From positions 1 to 57,588 of the forward strand of contig NCGO01000017.1 in NCBI GenBank assembly GCA_002256985.1: DNA of 57,588 bases. The letters run 5' to 3'. This stretch comes from Novosphingobium sp. 28-62-57 (GTDB lineage Bacteria; Pseudomonadota; Alphaproteobacteria; Sphingomonadales; Sphingomonadaceae). The notes beneath the pieces are model-generated. The model did no database searches. It was not told the DNA's origin and saw only the letters and a program-made list of their open reading frames with translations. The position numbers and the translations under genes were made by a program. Each line of letters begins with the position of its first letter. Positions within the stretch are counted from its first letter, which is position 1. Shown in pieces: positions 37,011 to 45,916 of the stretch.

Positions 37011-39214
37011 TGACTCCCGAGGAAATCCAGCAGATCTTCTTTGTTGAATGCGAAGAATCGCTGGCCGCCGCCGAAGCGGGTCTGGCCGCGTGCCGCGATG
37101 GCACGCAGGATGATGACACGGTCAACAGCGTGTTCCGCGCGGTTCATTCGATCAAGGGCGGAGCGGGCGCTTTCGGCTATGCCGGATTGCAGGCCTATAC
37201 CCATACTTTTGAAACACTGCTTTCGGATGTCCGCGATGGCAGTGTGCCTTTGAGCGAGACCTTGTGCAGCCTGCTGCTGCGCGCGCTCGATACGCTGAGC
37301 GACCATGTGACCGCAGCGCAGGAAGGCACGGCCCTGCCCGATGATGCGGCTTTGCTGGCCGAACTGTCTGCAGCGCAGGCCAATGGCGCTCCGGCTGAAA
37401 AGACCCCGGCCCCAGTGGAGGCCAAGACCGAGGCACCAGCTGCACCGGCTGCACCGGCTGTGGCTGATGACGATGATGATGATCTGGCTGGTGCCGAGAT
37501 CGATCTTGACGCCCTGCTTGACGATCTGGTCGGCCCTGCGCCCACAGCCGAGCCAGCAACAGCTGCCGCCGCTCCTGCCCCCGGTTGGCAATTGCACCTG
37601 CATCCCCACGCCGGTGCGATGCGCAATGGCGCTGAGCCGATGACCCTGCTGCGCGAACTGGCGAGCATGGGTGCGCGCTGCGTGTCCTGCAATCTGTCGC
37701 ATCTGCCCGGGCTGGACATGCTCGATTGCGAGCAGGGCTATCTTGGCTTCACTTACGAGCTGCCGGCCTCTGTTGCCGAATCCGACGCCACCGATGTGTT
37801 TGATTTCGTGCGCGATGACTGGGGAATTGCTGTCGGCAATGATGCCGCAATGCCGCCAGTGGAGATTACGGCCAAACAGCCTGCCTCCGAAGCTGCGGCC
37901 GTGGCGGTGGTGCCCCCTGTTGCCCCGGTGCAGGCAGATGCTCCTGACGCCGTCCCGGCAGCGGCGGCTCCAGCAACAACGGCGACTGCAGCCGCAGCAG
38001 CCGCGGCCTCTTCTGCGCCAGTAGCCCCTGCTGCGGGCCAATCCATCCGTATCGACCTGGCCAAGCTTGACCGGCTGATCGACACGGTCGGCGAAATGGT
38101 GATCGCGCAAGCAATGCTGGCCCAGCGGCTGGAAGGCGATACGGCCGCCAAGGAAGAACTGCAGATGCTCGAAGGGCTGACGCGCGACATTCAGGAAAGC
38201 GCCATGTCGATCCGGGCCCAGCCGATCAGTTCGGTATTCAGCCGCGTGCCGCGCATCCTGCGCGAACTGGCGGTCTCCACCGGCAAGCATGTGCGGCTGG
38301 AAGTGCTTGGCGAGACGACTGAACTCGACAAGACCGTGCTCGAACGGCTGGGCGAGCCGCTCACCCATCTGATCCGCAATGCCGTGGACCATGGCATTGA
38401 AAGCGCCGATCAGCGCCTCGCCGCGGGCAAGCCTGCCGAAGGCACGCTGACGCTATCGGCCGAGCAGCGTTCGGGCCGCATCCTGATCAAGGTGGCTGAT
38501 GACGGCAAGGGCATCGACCGGGCGCGGGTGCTGGAAAAGGCCATTGCGCAGGGCATTGTCGCTGCGGAAAACCAGCTGACCCCGGAAGATATCGATCATC
38601 TGATCTTCGCGCCGGGCTTTTCGACAGCGCAAACCGTCACCAGCGTGTCTGGCCGTGGCGTGGGCATGGATGTGGTGCGCCAGAATGTGAAAAATCTGGG
38701 TGGCCGCATTACCATTGAATCCGAAGCCGGGGTCGGCACGACCTTTACTTTGGCTCTGCCGCTGACGCTGGCGATTTCGGATGGCATGATCGTCAATGTT
38801 GGCGATCAGACTTTGGTGGTACCGCTGACCCATGTGGTCGAAAGCCTGCGCCCCACCGCGCAGGACGTGCAGGGCCTGGGCACCGCGCGGCAGATGCTCA
38901 ATGTGCGCGGACGGTTTGTGCCGATTATCTCGGTCGCGCAGCAGACCGGCTATCACGGCAAACAGGTGCAGGCCAATGAAGGCGTGCTGATCATCGTCGA
39001 TACGCAAGTGGCCGGACAAGCGGCGCTGCTGGTGGATACCATCAGCGACCAGCGGCAATTTGTGATCAAGAGCCTTGAGGCCAATTATCGCGCCGTGGAA
39101 GGCGTGGCCGGGGCAACCATTCTGGGTGATGGCAGGGTAGCGCTGATCCTTGACGTCGACAGTCTGGTCGGTGGTGCGCTGGGGCATTCCTCGGCCATTC
39201 GCGAGGCGGCATGA
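37007..39214 (+). CDS. cheA: Chemotaxis histidine kinase
   Basis: The 735-residue kinase has the order Hpt (phospho-His H47 in RAVHSIKGGAGAFG), a Pro/Ala-rich linker, a CheA P2-like domain (about 188-280, WQLHLHPHAGAMRNG), another Ala-rich linker, dimerisation helices (about 345-400), HATPase with N-box HLIRNAVDHGIE and GRGVGMDVV, and a C-terminal CheW-like domain. It phosphorylates CheY and CheB in response to receptors. ATG 37007 overlaps the STAS stop, and its own stop overlaps cheR (ATGA in both cases). Confidence 0.97.
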   Translation: MMTPEEIQQIFFVECEESLAAAEAGLAACRDGTQDDDTVNSVFRAVHSIKGGAGAFGYAGLQAYTHTFETLLSDVRDGSVPLSETLCSLLLRALDTLSDHVTAAQEGTALPDDAALLAELSAAQANGAPAEKTPAPVEAKTEAPAAPAAPAVADDDDDDLAGAEIDLDALLDDLVGPAPTAEPATAAAAPAPGWQLHLHPHAGAMRNGAEPMTLLRELASMGARCVSCNLSHLPGLDMLDCEQGYLGFTYELPASVAESDATDVFDFVRDDWGIAVGNDAAMPPVEITAKQPASEAAAVAVVPPVAPVQADAPDAVPAAAAPATTATAAAAAAASSAPVAPAAGQSIRIDLAKLDRLIDTVGEMVIAQAMLAQRLEGDTAAKEELQMLEGLTRDIQESAMSIRAQPISSVFSRVPRILRELAVSTGKHVRLEVLGETTELDKTVLERLGEPLTHLIRNAVDHGIESADQRLAAGKPAEGTLTLSAEQRSGRILIKVADDGKGIDRARVLEKAIAQGIVAAENQLTPEDIDHLIFAPGFSTAQTVTSVSGRGVGMDVVRQNVKNLGGRITIESEAGVGTTFTLALPLTLAISDGMIVNVGDQTLVVPLTHVVESLRPTAQDVQGLGTARQMLNVRGRFVPIISVAQQTGYHGKQVQANEGVLIIVDTQVAGQAALLVDTISDQRQFVIKSLEANYRAVEGVAGATILGDGRVALILDVDSLVGGALGHSSAIREAA

Positions 39215-40083
39215 ACCTGACCGCTGCCTTTGCTGACGGCTGCTTGCCGGGAGTCAGTCCGGATGTCTATTCGGACGCCGACTTTCGCGCAATTGCGGAC
39301 ATGATCTATGCCGAATCGGGCAATGTCCTGCCGCAGGGCAAGGCGATGCTTGTCTATTCGCGGATCGCTCCGCTGGTGCGCAAATCCGGCAAGCAGAGCT
39401 TTGCCGATTACATCGAATTGATTCGCAACGATCCCGATCTGCGCAAGAGCGCGGTGGATGCGCTGACCACCAATCACACCTTCTTCTTCCGCGAAGGGCA
39501 CCACTTCCGCCATTTTGCCGACCATGTCCGTCCGCACCTGGTGGAGCAACTGGAAGCCGGCGGGCGCGCGCGGCTGTGGTCGGCGGGCTGTTCCAGCGGG
39601 GAAGAAACATGGTCGCTGGTATTGACGCTGCTGGGCGAGGATCGCCCGCAAGGCCTGCGCCTGTTGAAACGCGATGTGGTGCTGCTGGCCAGCGATCTGG
39701 CCGCGCATGTGCTGCGCAAGGCCGAAGCTGCCGCTTATGCCGCATCTGAAATCCGGGATTTGCCGCCCAAGCTCCAAGCCAACTGGCTGAAAACGGCCGG
39801 TGACAGCTTGGTGGTGAACGATGAAGCGCGCGCCATCGTGCGCTTTCGCGAACTCAATCTGCTGGGCCCATGGCCGATGCGCCAGCAGTTCGATGTGATC
39901 TTCTGCCGCAATGTGATGATCTATTTCGACCTTGAGACCAAGGAACGCCTGGTGGAGCGCTTTGTCGAGCAACTCAAGCCGGGCGGCTATCTTTACATCG
40001 GGCACAGCGAGCGAGTTTCCGGGCCAGCGGTCGACCGGATTCAATGCGTCGGGCCAACAATTTACCGGAAGAGGGCGGCATGA
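39211..40083 (+). CDS. cheR: Chemotaxis receptor methyltransferase
   Basis: The 290-residue CheR has a helical N-terminal domain and a SAM-binding domain (ARLWSAGCSSGEETWSL, FDVIFCRNVMIYFD, GYLYIGHSE). It methylates glutamates of the receptor; the receptor encoded here ends in a probable tether for it. Its start and stop overlap neighbours in ATGA motifs. Confidence 0.97.
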   Translation: MNLTAAFADGCLPGVSPDVYSDADFRAIADMIYAESGNVLPQGKAMLVYSRIAPLVRKSGKQSFADYIELIRNDPDLRKSAVDALTTNHTFFFREGHHFRHFADHVRPHLVEQLEAGGRARLWSAGCSSGEETWSLVLTLLGEDRPQGLRLLKRDVVLLASDLAAHVLRKAEAAAYAASEIRDLPPKLQANWLKTAGDSLVVNDEARAIVRFRELNLLGPWPMRQQFDVIFCRNVMIYFDLETKERLVERFVEQLKPGGYLYIGHSERVSGPAVDRIQCVGPTIYRKRAA

Positions 40084-41105
40084 CGATACGGGTACTCATC
40101 ATCGACGATTCCGCCACCATGCGCGCCATCCTGATCTCGCGGCTGGCAACCGAGCCTGACATCACTGTTGTCGGCGCGGCGGGCAATGCTGCTGAAGGGC
40201 GGGCGATGATCAAGGAGCTCAATCCCGATGTGGTCACGCTCGACATCGAGATGCCGGGCATGAACGGGCTCGATTTCCTTGAGAAGATCATGACCTTGCG
40301 GCCCACGCCAGTGATCATCGTTTCAGGCGCAACGCAGCAGGGCAACGAGATGACCGCGCGTGCGCTCGCCCTGGGAGCCGTGGATTGCTATTCCAAGAGC
40401 GATCGCGCAGGTGGCTTGCCGCTGGATGACAATGGCAAACTGGCCAGCCTCGTTCGCCATGCCGCCAGAATGGGCTTTAGCGGCGGGCTGCCGCAGCCCA
40501 CGGTCACAGCGCATCGGGCGGCCGATACCGTGCCGTTTGATGTGCGGGCGATTGCGATTGGGTCATCGACCGGCGGGGTTGAGGCCTTGCAGATCCTGTT
40601 GCAGGATTTTCCGCGCGATTGCCCGCCCACGCTGATCGTCCAGCACGTCAACGCCCGCTTTGCTCCGGCCATTGCCCAAACGCTTGACCGGGTGTGCCCG
40701 GCCAAAGTGGTGATGGCTGACACCGACGTGCAATTGCAGCGCGGCACGGTCTACTTCGCCCCCGGCGGAGACCGGCACCTGATCGTGCGCGGCAATAGCC
40801 CTGCCTTCACCAAATTGCGGCAGGGTGATCCAGTGTCTGGCCACGTCCCCAGTGTGGACGTGCTGTTTCAATCGATGGCCGAAGCCTTTGCCGATCGCGC
40901 CGTAGGCATTCTGCTGACCGGCATGGGCAGCGATGGTGCCAATGGCCTGCTGGCCATGGCCGAACGCGGCGCTTTCACGATCGCGCAGGACGAGGCCAGT
41001 TGCGCCGTGTTCGGCATGCCGCGCGCCGCCATTGCACTGGGCGCGGCCCGCTTGGTTGCTCCGATCGAGCAGATCACCCGCCACGCATTTAGCAAGGCAG
41101 CCTGA
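40080..41105 (+). CDS. cheB: Chemotaxis response regulator methylesterase
   Basis: The 341-residue CheB has a receiver (D55 in TLDIEMPG) and a methylesterase domain with the full triad S163 (IGSSTGG), H189 (IVQHVNAR) and D285 (TGMGSDGA). It demethylates or deamidates the receptor. The contrast with the divergent paralogue at 33887-34915, which lacks the His, suggests the two differ in function. Its start overlaps the cheR stop in ATGA. Confidence 0.97.
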   Translation: MTIRVLIIDDSATMRAILISRLATEPDITVVGAAGNAAEGRAMIKELNPDVVTLDIEMPGMNGLDFLEKIMTLRPTPVIIVSGATQQGNEMTARALALGAVDCYSKSDRAGGLPLDDNGKLASLVRHAARMGFSGGLPQPTVTAHRAADTVPFDVRAIAIGSSTGGVEALQILLQDFPRDCPPTLIVQHVNARFAPAIAQTLDRVCPAKVVMADTDVQLQRGTVYFAPGGDRHLIVRGNSPAFTKLRQGDPVSGHVPSVDVLFQSMAEAFADRAVGILLTGMGSDGANGLLAMAERGAFTIAQDEASCAVFGMPRAAIALGAARLVAPIEQITRHAFSKAA

Positions 41106-41110
41106 CCGTC

Positions 41111-41665
41111 ATGGCTACGAACCTCATCCTTCCGGAAAAACCGATCAACCGCATCACCGTGATGCAAGGGCAAGCGCGGGTCAGCGCTGGTCCTCAGGTG
41201 GAATTCAACACCGTGCTGGGCAGCTGCGTGGCCACGTGCCTGTTCGATCCCGAAGTGGAGACAGGCGGCATGAACCATTTTCTGCTGGCTGAACCCCCAA
41301 AAAGCCACGGCCAGGTGAATGTTGATGAACATTACGGGGTCTATCTGATGGAAGTGCTGATCAACGAAATGCTGGCCAATGGTGCAGCCAAGCATCGCAT
41401 GCGCGCGCATCTTTATGGCGGGGCCAACATGCGCGCTGGCATGGCCAGGATCGGCACCATGAACGCCGATTTCGCTCGCCGCTTTCTGGAGCGTGAGCGG
41501 ATTCCGCTGGTCCGCGAGGATCTTGGCGGAAGCTCTGCCCGCCGCATCGAATTTCGCCCTGCCCACGGACAGGTCCGCTGCCGCACGGTGGCCAATACGA
41601 TGGTGCAGGAAACCCCGCCAACCCCGCACGTGCCACGCGGCGCGGGCGACGTTGAACTATTCTGA
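41111..41665 (+). CDS. cheD: Chemoreceptor glutamine deamidase
   Basis: The 184-residue CheD has the catalytic Cys in LGSCVATCLFDP (C39) and the His in GGMNHFLLAEP (H56), then LYGGANM. It deamidates receptor glutamines. It begins 5 bp after cheB and is typical of alphaproteobacterial che operons. Confidence 0.96.
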   Translation: MATNLILPEKPINRITVMQGQARVSAGPQVEFNTVLGSCVATCLFDPEVETGGMNHFLLAEPPKSHGQVNVDEHYGVYLMEVLINEMLANGAAKHRMRAHLYGGANMRAGMARIGTMNADFARRFLERERIPLVREDLGGSSARRIEFRPAHGQVRCRTVANTMVQETPPTPHVPRGAGDVELF

Positions 41666-41682
41666 AGAAAGTGAGCCGACCC

Positions 41683-42054
41683 ATGAGCAATGCTTTGCGA
41701 ATTCTGACAGTTGATGACAGCGCCAGCATGCGCGCGCTGCTGTTGCACGCCCTGAGCAGCCGGGGTTTTGATGTGGTACAGGCCGATGATGGCCAGGCCG
41801 CACTGCAATGGCTGGTGACCAACGATGTTGATGTCATCATCACCGACATCAACATGCCGCGGCTGGATGGCTTCGGCCTGATCGAACGCCTGCGATCGGG
41901 CGAGCGCCACTGCGACCGGCCGATTCTGGTGCTCTCGACCGAAAGTTCGGACGAGAAAAAGGCCCGCGCCCGCGCCGCAGGCGCCACCGGCTGGATCGTC
42001 AAACCATTTGATGCCGACAAACTGGTCGCCGCCGTGCGCCGCGTCGCTCACTGA
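41683..42054 (+). CDS. cheY: CheY-type response regulator
   Basis: The 123-residue single receiver domain has the acidic pair in TVDDSAS, phosphoryl Asp in IITDINMPRLDG, switch Thr/Ser in VLSTESS and Lys in IVKPFD. As the only stand-alone receiver in the operon it is the likely CheA output or phosphate sink. The ATG at 41683 is preferred; a GTG at 41671 is 12 bp upstream. Confidence 0.93.
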   Translation: MSNALRILTVDDSASMRALLLHALSSRGFDVVQADDGQAALQWLVTNDVDVIITDINMPRLDGFGLIERLRSGERHCDRPILVLSTESSDEKKARARAAGATGWIVKPFDADKLVAAVRRVAH

Positions 42055-42075
42055 TCGCCCGAAAAGGAACTGGAA

Positions 42076-42516
42076 ATGAAAGTGGAACTGATCGCTTTCG
42101 AAGCTGGCGGACAATTGTTCGGGCTCGACATCATGGCCGTGCGGGAAATCCGGGCATGGACCCCGGTCACACCGCTGCCGCAAGTGCCGCATTATGTGGC
42201 CGGCGTGGTCAATCTGCGCGGCGCAGTGCTGCCCGTGATCGATCTGGCTGCCCGGCTCGGCTGGCCTCCCACGCAAACCACACCGCGCCATGCGATCATC
42301 GTCATTCAGCTTGGCACGCAGACGATGGGGCTGATCGTCGATTCGGTCAGCGACATCGTGGCCCTGCCCGCTGATGCGCTGCAGCCCCCACCCAGTACCG
42401 GGCAGGATGATGTTGTGCAGTTCCTGCAAGGACTTGCTGCGCTGAGCGACCGCATGGTGATGGTGCTCGATCTGTCGCGCTTGGAAGCCACTGAAACCAT
42501 GGCGAATGCAGCGTGA
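42076..42516 (+). CDS. cheW: Chemotaxis coupling protein
   Basis: The 146-residue CheW-like protein links receptor and CheA. Signatures are FEAGGQLFGLDIMAVREI, VAGVVNLRGAVLPVIDLA and GLIVDSVSDIV. An AAAAGGAA ribosome site precedes it. Its stop overlaps the next gene (GTGA). Confidence 0.96.
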   Translation: MKVELIAFEAGGQLFGLDIMAVREIRAWTPVTPLPQVPHYVAGVVNLRGAVLPVIDLAARLGWPPTQTTPRHAIIVIQLGTQTMGLIVDSVSDIVALPADALQPPPSTGQDDVVQFLQGLAALSDRMVMVLDLSRLEATETMANAA

Positions 42517-42776
42517 GCGCGCCGATGGTGCCGATTGATCTGGCACGCGTGGCAGAAGTGCTGGATATGCTCGGCGAAGAGGTCGAAGCGCTGGGGCGGC
42601 AACTGTGCACCGACCCTGCGCTGGTCGCTACCTTTATGAACGAGCTGCAGGCGATTGACCGGATTGCCCAGCATCAGCATGCGCTGGCCTCGTTGCTGCG
42701 GGCAGATTGCATGACCAGTGCGGTCAATTCGCTGGGGCTTGAGGAACTGGCCCAGCGGCTACGGGCGCATTGCTGA
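42513..42776 (+). CDS. Unknown small helical protein, last gene of the che operon
   Basis: The 87-residue product starts at GTG 42513, which overlaps the cheW stop as GTGA, strong evidence that it is real and coupled. It appears all-helical and acidic (DLARVAEVLDMLGEEVEALG, FMNELQAIDRIAQHQHALA). I do not recognise a family. It is not CheZ by length or by motif. It may be a small chemotaxis accessory protein, for example a phosphatase or binding partner, but that is only inferred from position. Confidence 0.6.
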   Translation: MSAPMVPIDLARVAEVLDMLGEEVEALGRQLCTDPALVATFMNELQAIDRIAQHQHALASLLRADCMTSAVNSLGLEELAQRLRAHC

Positions 42777-42795
42777 TCCTTGGGGAAAATCACGC

Positions 42796-43776
42796 TCAGT
42801 CGGGTATTGTCACCACCAGCTTTCCCAGGCGGCCACGTTGTTGCAAGCTTTCAAACGCATCCTTTGCGCATGTGAGGCTGTGCTGAATGACCGCAGGAGG
42901 CGCAATTTCCCCACGGATGATGCAGCCGAACAGCCATCGCAGCCGCTCCTGAAAGCCTTGCGGATCGTGTGCGCAAAAGTCGCGTATATCAATGCCCACA
43001 AGGTCTGCGTTCTTCAGAAGCGCAAGGTTGACCGGCAGCGATGGAATACCTTGGGCTGCAAAGCCTATGACCAGATGCCGCCCACGTTTGGCCAGACTGC
43101 GAAAGGCAGGTTCGGTAAAGGGACCACCAAGAGGATCGACGACGATATCCGGAGCCCCGGCACCCACAATCGCGCGCAATTCGTCACGCCACGCAGCTGA
43201 CGACAGGTCGACTGTCGCTCCTGCGCCCTTGCGCAAGGCCGCCTCGCGCCGGTCATTGCACGAGACTCCGGCGATAACGGTTGCTCCTGCGGCTTTGGCA
43301 AGCTGCATGGCCGCATGGCCAATACCGCCGTTTGCGCCAAGCACGAACACGGTTTCGCCCGGCTGCAACCGGCCCCGGACATGCAAGGCATAATCCGCCG
43401 TGGCATAATCGAGCAGGACCGCCGCCGCTGTTTCAAGGTCAAGCCCTGCAGGCAGGCCCACAAGCGAACTGGCTGGAACAACGCAGTATTCGGCAAGGCC
43501 CCCGCCCATCTGCCACGTCGCCACTTGCTGGCCAACCGCCCAACCGGCAACGCCTGGTCCGGTTGCATCAATCACTCCGGCAATTTCCCCGCCCGGCACA
43601 TAGGGCAAGGGCGGCTTCCATTGATACTTGCCTGCAATCAGCAGCCCATCGACAAAGCCCAGCCCCACTGCGCCCACGCGCAGGCGCACCTCCCCCGGCT
43701 CCGGCTCGGGCAGCGGTGCATGTTCGATGGTCAGCGCTTCAATGCCATCAAGGGCATGAACAGCAATCCGCTTCAT
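42796..43776 (-). CDS. Quinone-oxidoreductase-like MDR protein
   Basis: The 326-residue medium-chain reductase is of the zinc-free NADPH:quinone oxidoreductase type. The N-terminal catalytic fold includes LPYVPGGEIAGVI and GQQVATWQMGGGLAEY, and the Rossmann motif is VFVLGANGGIGHAAMQLAKAAG. Zinc-ligand cysteines are absent. It follows the BVMO gene by 31 bp on the same strand and is probably in its operon, so it may reduce an unsaturated intermediate of that pathway. An upstream ATG at 43791 is possible. Confidence 0.88.
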   Translation of the reverse strand: MKRIAVHALDGIEALTIEHAPLPEPEPGEVRLRVGAVGLGFVDGLLIAGKYQWKPPLPYVPGGEIAGVIDATGPGVAGWAVGQQVATWQMGGGLAEYCVVPASSLVGLPAGLDLETAAAVLLDYATADYALHVRGRLQPGETVFVLGANGGIGHAAMQLAKAAGATVIAGVSCNDRREAALRKGAGATVDLSSAAWRDELRAIVGAGAPDIVVDPLGGPFTEPAFRSLAKRGRHLVIGFAAQGIPSLPVNLALLKNADLVGIDIRDFCAHDPQGFQERLRWLFGCIIRGEIAPPAVIQHSLTCAKDAFESLQQRGRLGKLVVTIPD

Positions 43777-43807
43777 CTGCGCTTGTCCCATCGCGTGGCC
43801 CTGAAAG

Positions 43808-45760
43808 TCAGGCGGCTTGTTCTGCGGTTTCCTTTGGCCTTGCGGTAAAGGTCAGGTCTTCGCGCTTTGCCTCGCGCGTCATCCGCCAGAACGCATCGTT
43901 GCGCCATGGCGTGATCGCCACCACGCGCCCGCGCGAATTGCGATACCAGTTGGTTGCGCCCGGATGTGTCCAGACCAGCTTTTCGTGCGCGGCATCGATC
44001 TTCGCCTTGTAATCAGCATAGACCTCCTCGCGCACTTCCACCGCATCCGCACCAGACTTCACCAATGCCTCGATCACCCGCACCGCATAGTTGGCCTGAT
44101 TTTCGATATTGCGGATCATGCTGCCACCGTGGCCGGAGCCGACATTGGGGCCAAGCAGGATGAAGAAGTTGGGAAAGCCCGGCACCAGCGTGCCGAGATA
44201 GGCGGCGGCATTGTCGCCCTCCCAGAACGCATGCAAATCGCGGCCATCACGCCCGACGACTTCGTAGGAGCCCAGCACATTTGCGGCCTGAAAGCCCGTG
44301 GCCAGAATCAGCACGTCGGCCTCGATTTCCTGCCCATCGCCTGCCACCAGAGTGTGATCGCGCACTTCGGACAGGCGCTGGGGCACCAGTTGCACATGGG
44401 GTTTACGCAAAGTGCGATACCAGCCGTTGTCCAGCAGCATGCGCTTGGCAAAAGGTGGGTAATCCGGCAGCACCAGTGGCAACAGATCCTGCCGCTCGCC
44501 CAGTTCCTCGCGCACATATTGCGTGAAAAACTCGCGGTGCCCGTCGTTGATCGCGTTTACCGCGCGCGCCGGTTCGGCCCACTCAGGATCGCGGAACAGG
44601 GTGCCATGCACCCGGTCGTTGAAGGTCCACGAAAGGCGCTGTTCCACCCATGCGCGATAGAGCGGCACGACCTGCATCAGATACCTGACGCCTGCTGGGA
44701 CCGGCTTTCTGAACTGCGGAAACGGCGCGGCCCACTGTTTGGAACGGGCGAACAGCGTCAACTCGGCCACATCGTCGGCAATCGCCGGGACCACCTGCAT
44801 CGCCGAAGCACCATTGCCAACCACGGCCACGCGCTTGCCTTTCAGGTCAAGGCCCTGCGGCCAGTCGCTGGTGTGCACAATCTGCCCGGCAAACCCGGAA
44901 AGCCCTTTGATATCAGGCACGACCGGCATGTTGAGAATGCCCACAGCGCTCATCACGATATCCGCGTGATGGACTTGCTGCGTGCCATCGGGCGCCTGCG
45001 CGGTCACTTCCCACTGGTTGCGGTCTGCCAGCCATTGGGCGCGTTCTACTTTGGTGCCAAAGCGCACGCGGTCATAAAGTCCGCTCGCCCGCGCGGTATC
45101 GAGCAGGTAATTCTCGATCTCGTCCCGCAGCGGGAAGAAGGCCGACCAATCGTTGGGGCGGAACGAGAAGGTGTAAGTCAGGTTCGGCGTATCGACCCCG
45201 CAACCCGGATAGCGGTTTTCCCACCATGTGCCGCCAAACTCGGTGTTCTTTTCAAAGATCACATGTTCGATGCCCATTTCGCGCAAACGCACGGCGGCCA
45301 CCATGCCGGAAATGCCCGCGCCAATGATGATCGCCCGCAAAGGCTTTGCCGGGCGCGCCGGTTCAACCACGGGATCAAGATGCATCGTGGCGGCAACGAT
45401 ATCGCCATATTCGGGCGGCACAGCCTCGGTCATGGCAACAGCCAGCATGGCGGCCAGATCCGCATTGGCCGGGCGTGGCAGGGCCGGTTCGCGGCCATCG
45501 ACCCAGGCAACGATCGCATCCCAAGCGGCGTTGCGGATCAGCGCCTGCACGTCCTCGGGCAGGCCACCGCTGTCATTGTCATCCAGTCCCTTGCCCCGGC
45601 TCGGCGCGAAAGGGGGCTCAAGATAGCGACGGTCTCCGGTCAGCTGGACCAGCACCATCAGCAGCGCAGGAATGTTCGCCTCGTCAACGCCCTGCCGCAA
45701 CAAGGCGCGATCAACGGCCTGTGGTGCAATCGGGCGGTCGGTAATCTTCAGAGCGTTCAT
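43808..45760 (-). CDS. Baeyer-Villiger monooxygenase with N-terminal extension
   Basis: The 650-residue flavoprotein has two Rossmann motifs, GAGISG (147-152) and GNGASA (315-320), around the BVMO fingerprint FAGQIVHTSDWP (290-301), which fits FxGxxxHxxxWP exactly. The roughly 140-residue N-terminal extension and total length resemble 4-hydroxyacetophenone-type BVMOs (about 640 residues). It would insert oxygen next to a ketone, giving an ester or lactone. The upstream esterase gene, TonB receptor and P450 suggest the breakdown of an aromatic or alicyclic ketone. The promoter has the shared palindrome at 45819-45838. Confidence 0.93.
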   Translation of the reverse strand: MNALKITDRPIAPQAVDRALLRQGVDEANIPALLMVLVQLTGDRRYLEPPFAPSRGKGLDDNDSGGLPEDVQALIRNAAWDAIVAWVDGREPALPRPANADLAAMLAVAMTEAVPPEYGDIVAATMHLDPVVEPARPAKPLRAIIIGAGISGMVAAVRLREMGIEHVIFEKNTEFGGTWWENRYPGCGVDTPNLTYTFSFRPNDWSAFFPLRDEIENYLLDTARASGLYDRVRFGTKVERAQWLADRNQWEVTAQAPDGTQQVHHADIVMSAVGILNMPVVPDIKGLSGFAGQIVHTSDWPQGLDLKGKRVAVVGNGASAMQVVPAIADDVAELTLFARSKQWAAPFPQFRKPVPAGVRYLMQVVPLYRAWVEQRLSWTFNDRVHGTLFRDPEWAEPARAVNAINDGHREFFTQYVREELGERQDLLPLVLPDYPPFAKRMLLDNGWYRTLRKPHVQLVPQRLSEVRDHTLVAGDGQEIEADVLILATGFQAANVLGSYEVVGRDGRDLHAFWEGDNAAAYLGTLVPGFPNFFILLGPNVGSGHGGSMIRNIENQANYAVRVIEALVKSGADAVEVREEVYADYKAKIDAAHEKLVWTHPGATNWYRNSRGRVVAITPWRNDAFWRMTREAKREDLTFTARPKETAEQAA

Positions 45761-45818
45761 GTCATTCCTTGTTGGCCCGGATCAGGCGTAACTGCCGGAT
45801 TATACCTGAAATAAGAAA

Positions 45819-45838
45819 TATCTACCCGATAGTATATC
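45819..45838 (-). promoter_or_regulatory. Operator/promoter of the BVMO gene (site 1 of shared palindrome)
   Basis: On the minus strand GATATAC-TATCGG-GTAGATA follows a -35 TTGACG (45845-45840) by 1 bp. The right arm contains TAGATA, a -10 candidate (15-bp spacing), with GATATT as the 17-bp alternative. It matches the sites at 47306-47325 and 54379-54398. A second TATAAT appears nearer the start. Confidence 0.7.
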
Positions 45839-45916
45839 ACGTCAACCGCCGACCGCAATCACCCTGTAACAGTCCGCGGCGGTGCCTGTTCCGGCGGGGC
45901 ATGGAAGCACTTCACC

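Noticed and set aside
36986-38392. 468-codon open frame on the minus strand
   Set aside because: Antisense to cheA; low-complexity Gly/Arg/Ser-rich product from the Ala/Pro linker of CheA.
43817-45814. 665-codon open frame on the plus strand
   Set aside because: It lies wholly antisense to the BVMO gene, which has the complete flavin and BVMO motifs. The frame is a GC-rich shadow with His/Arg-rich translation and no domain.
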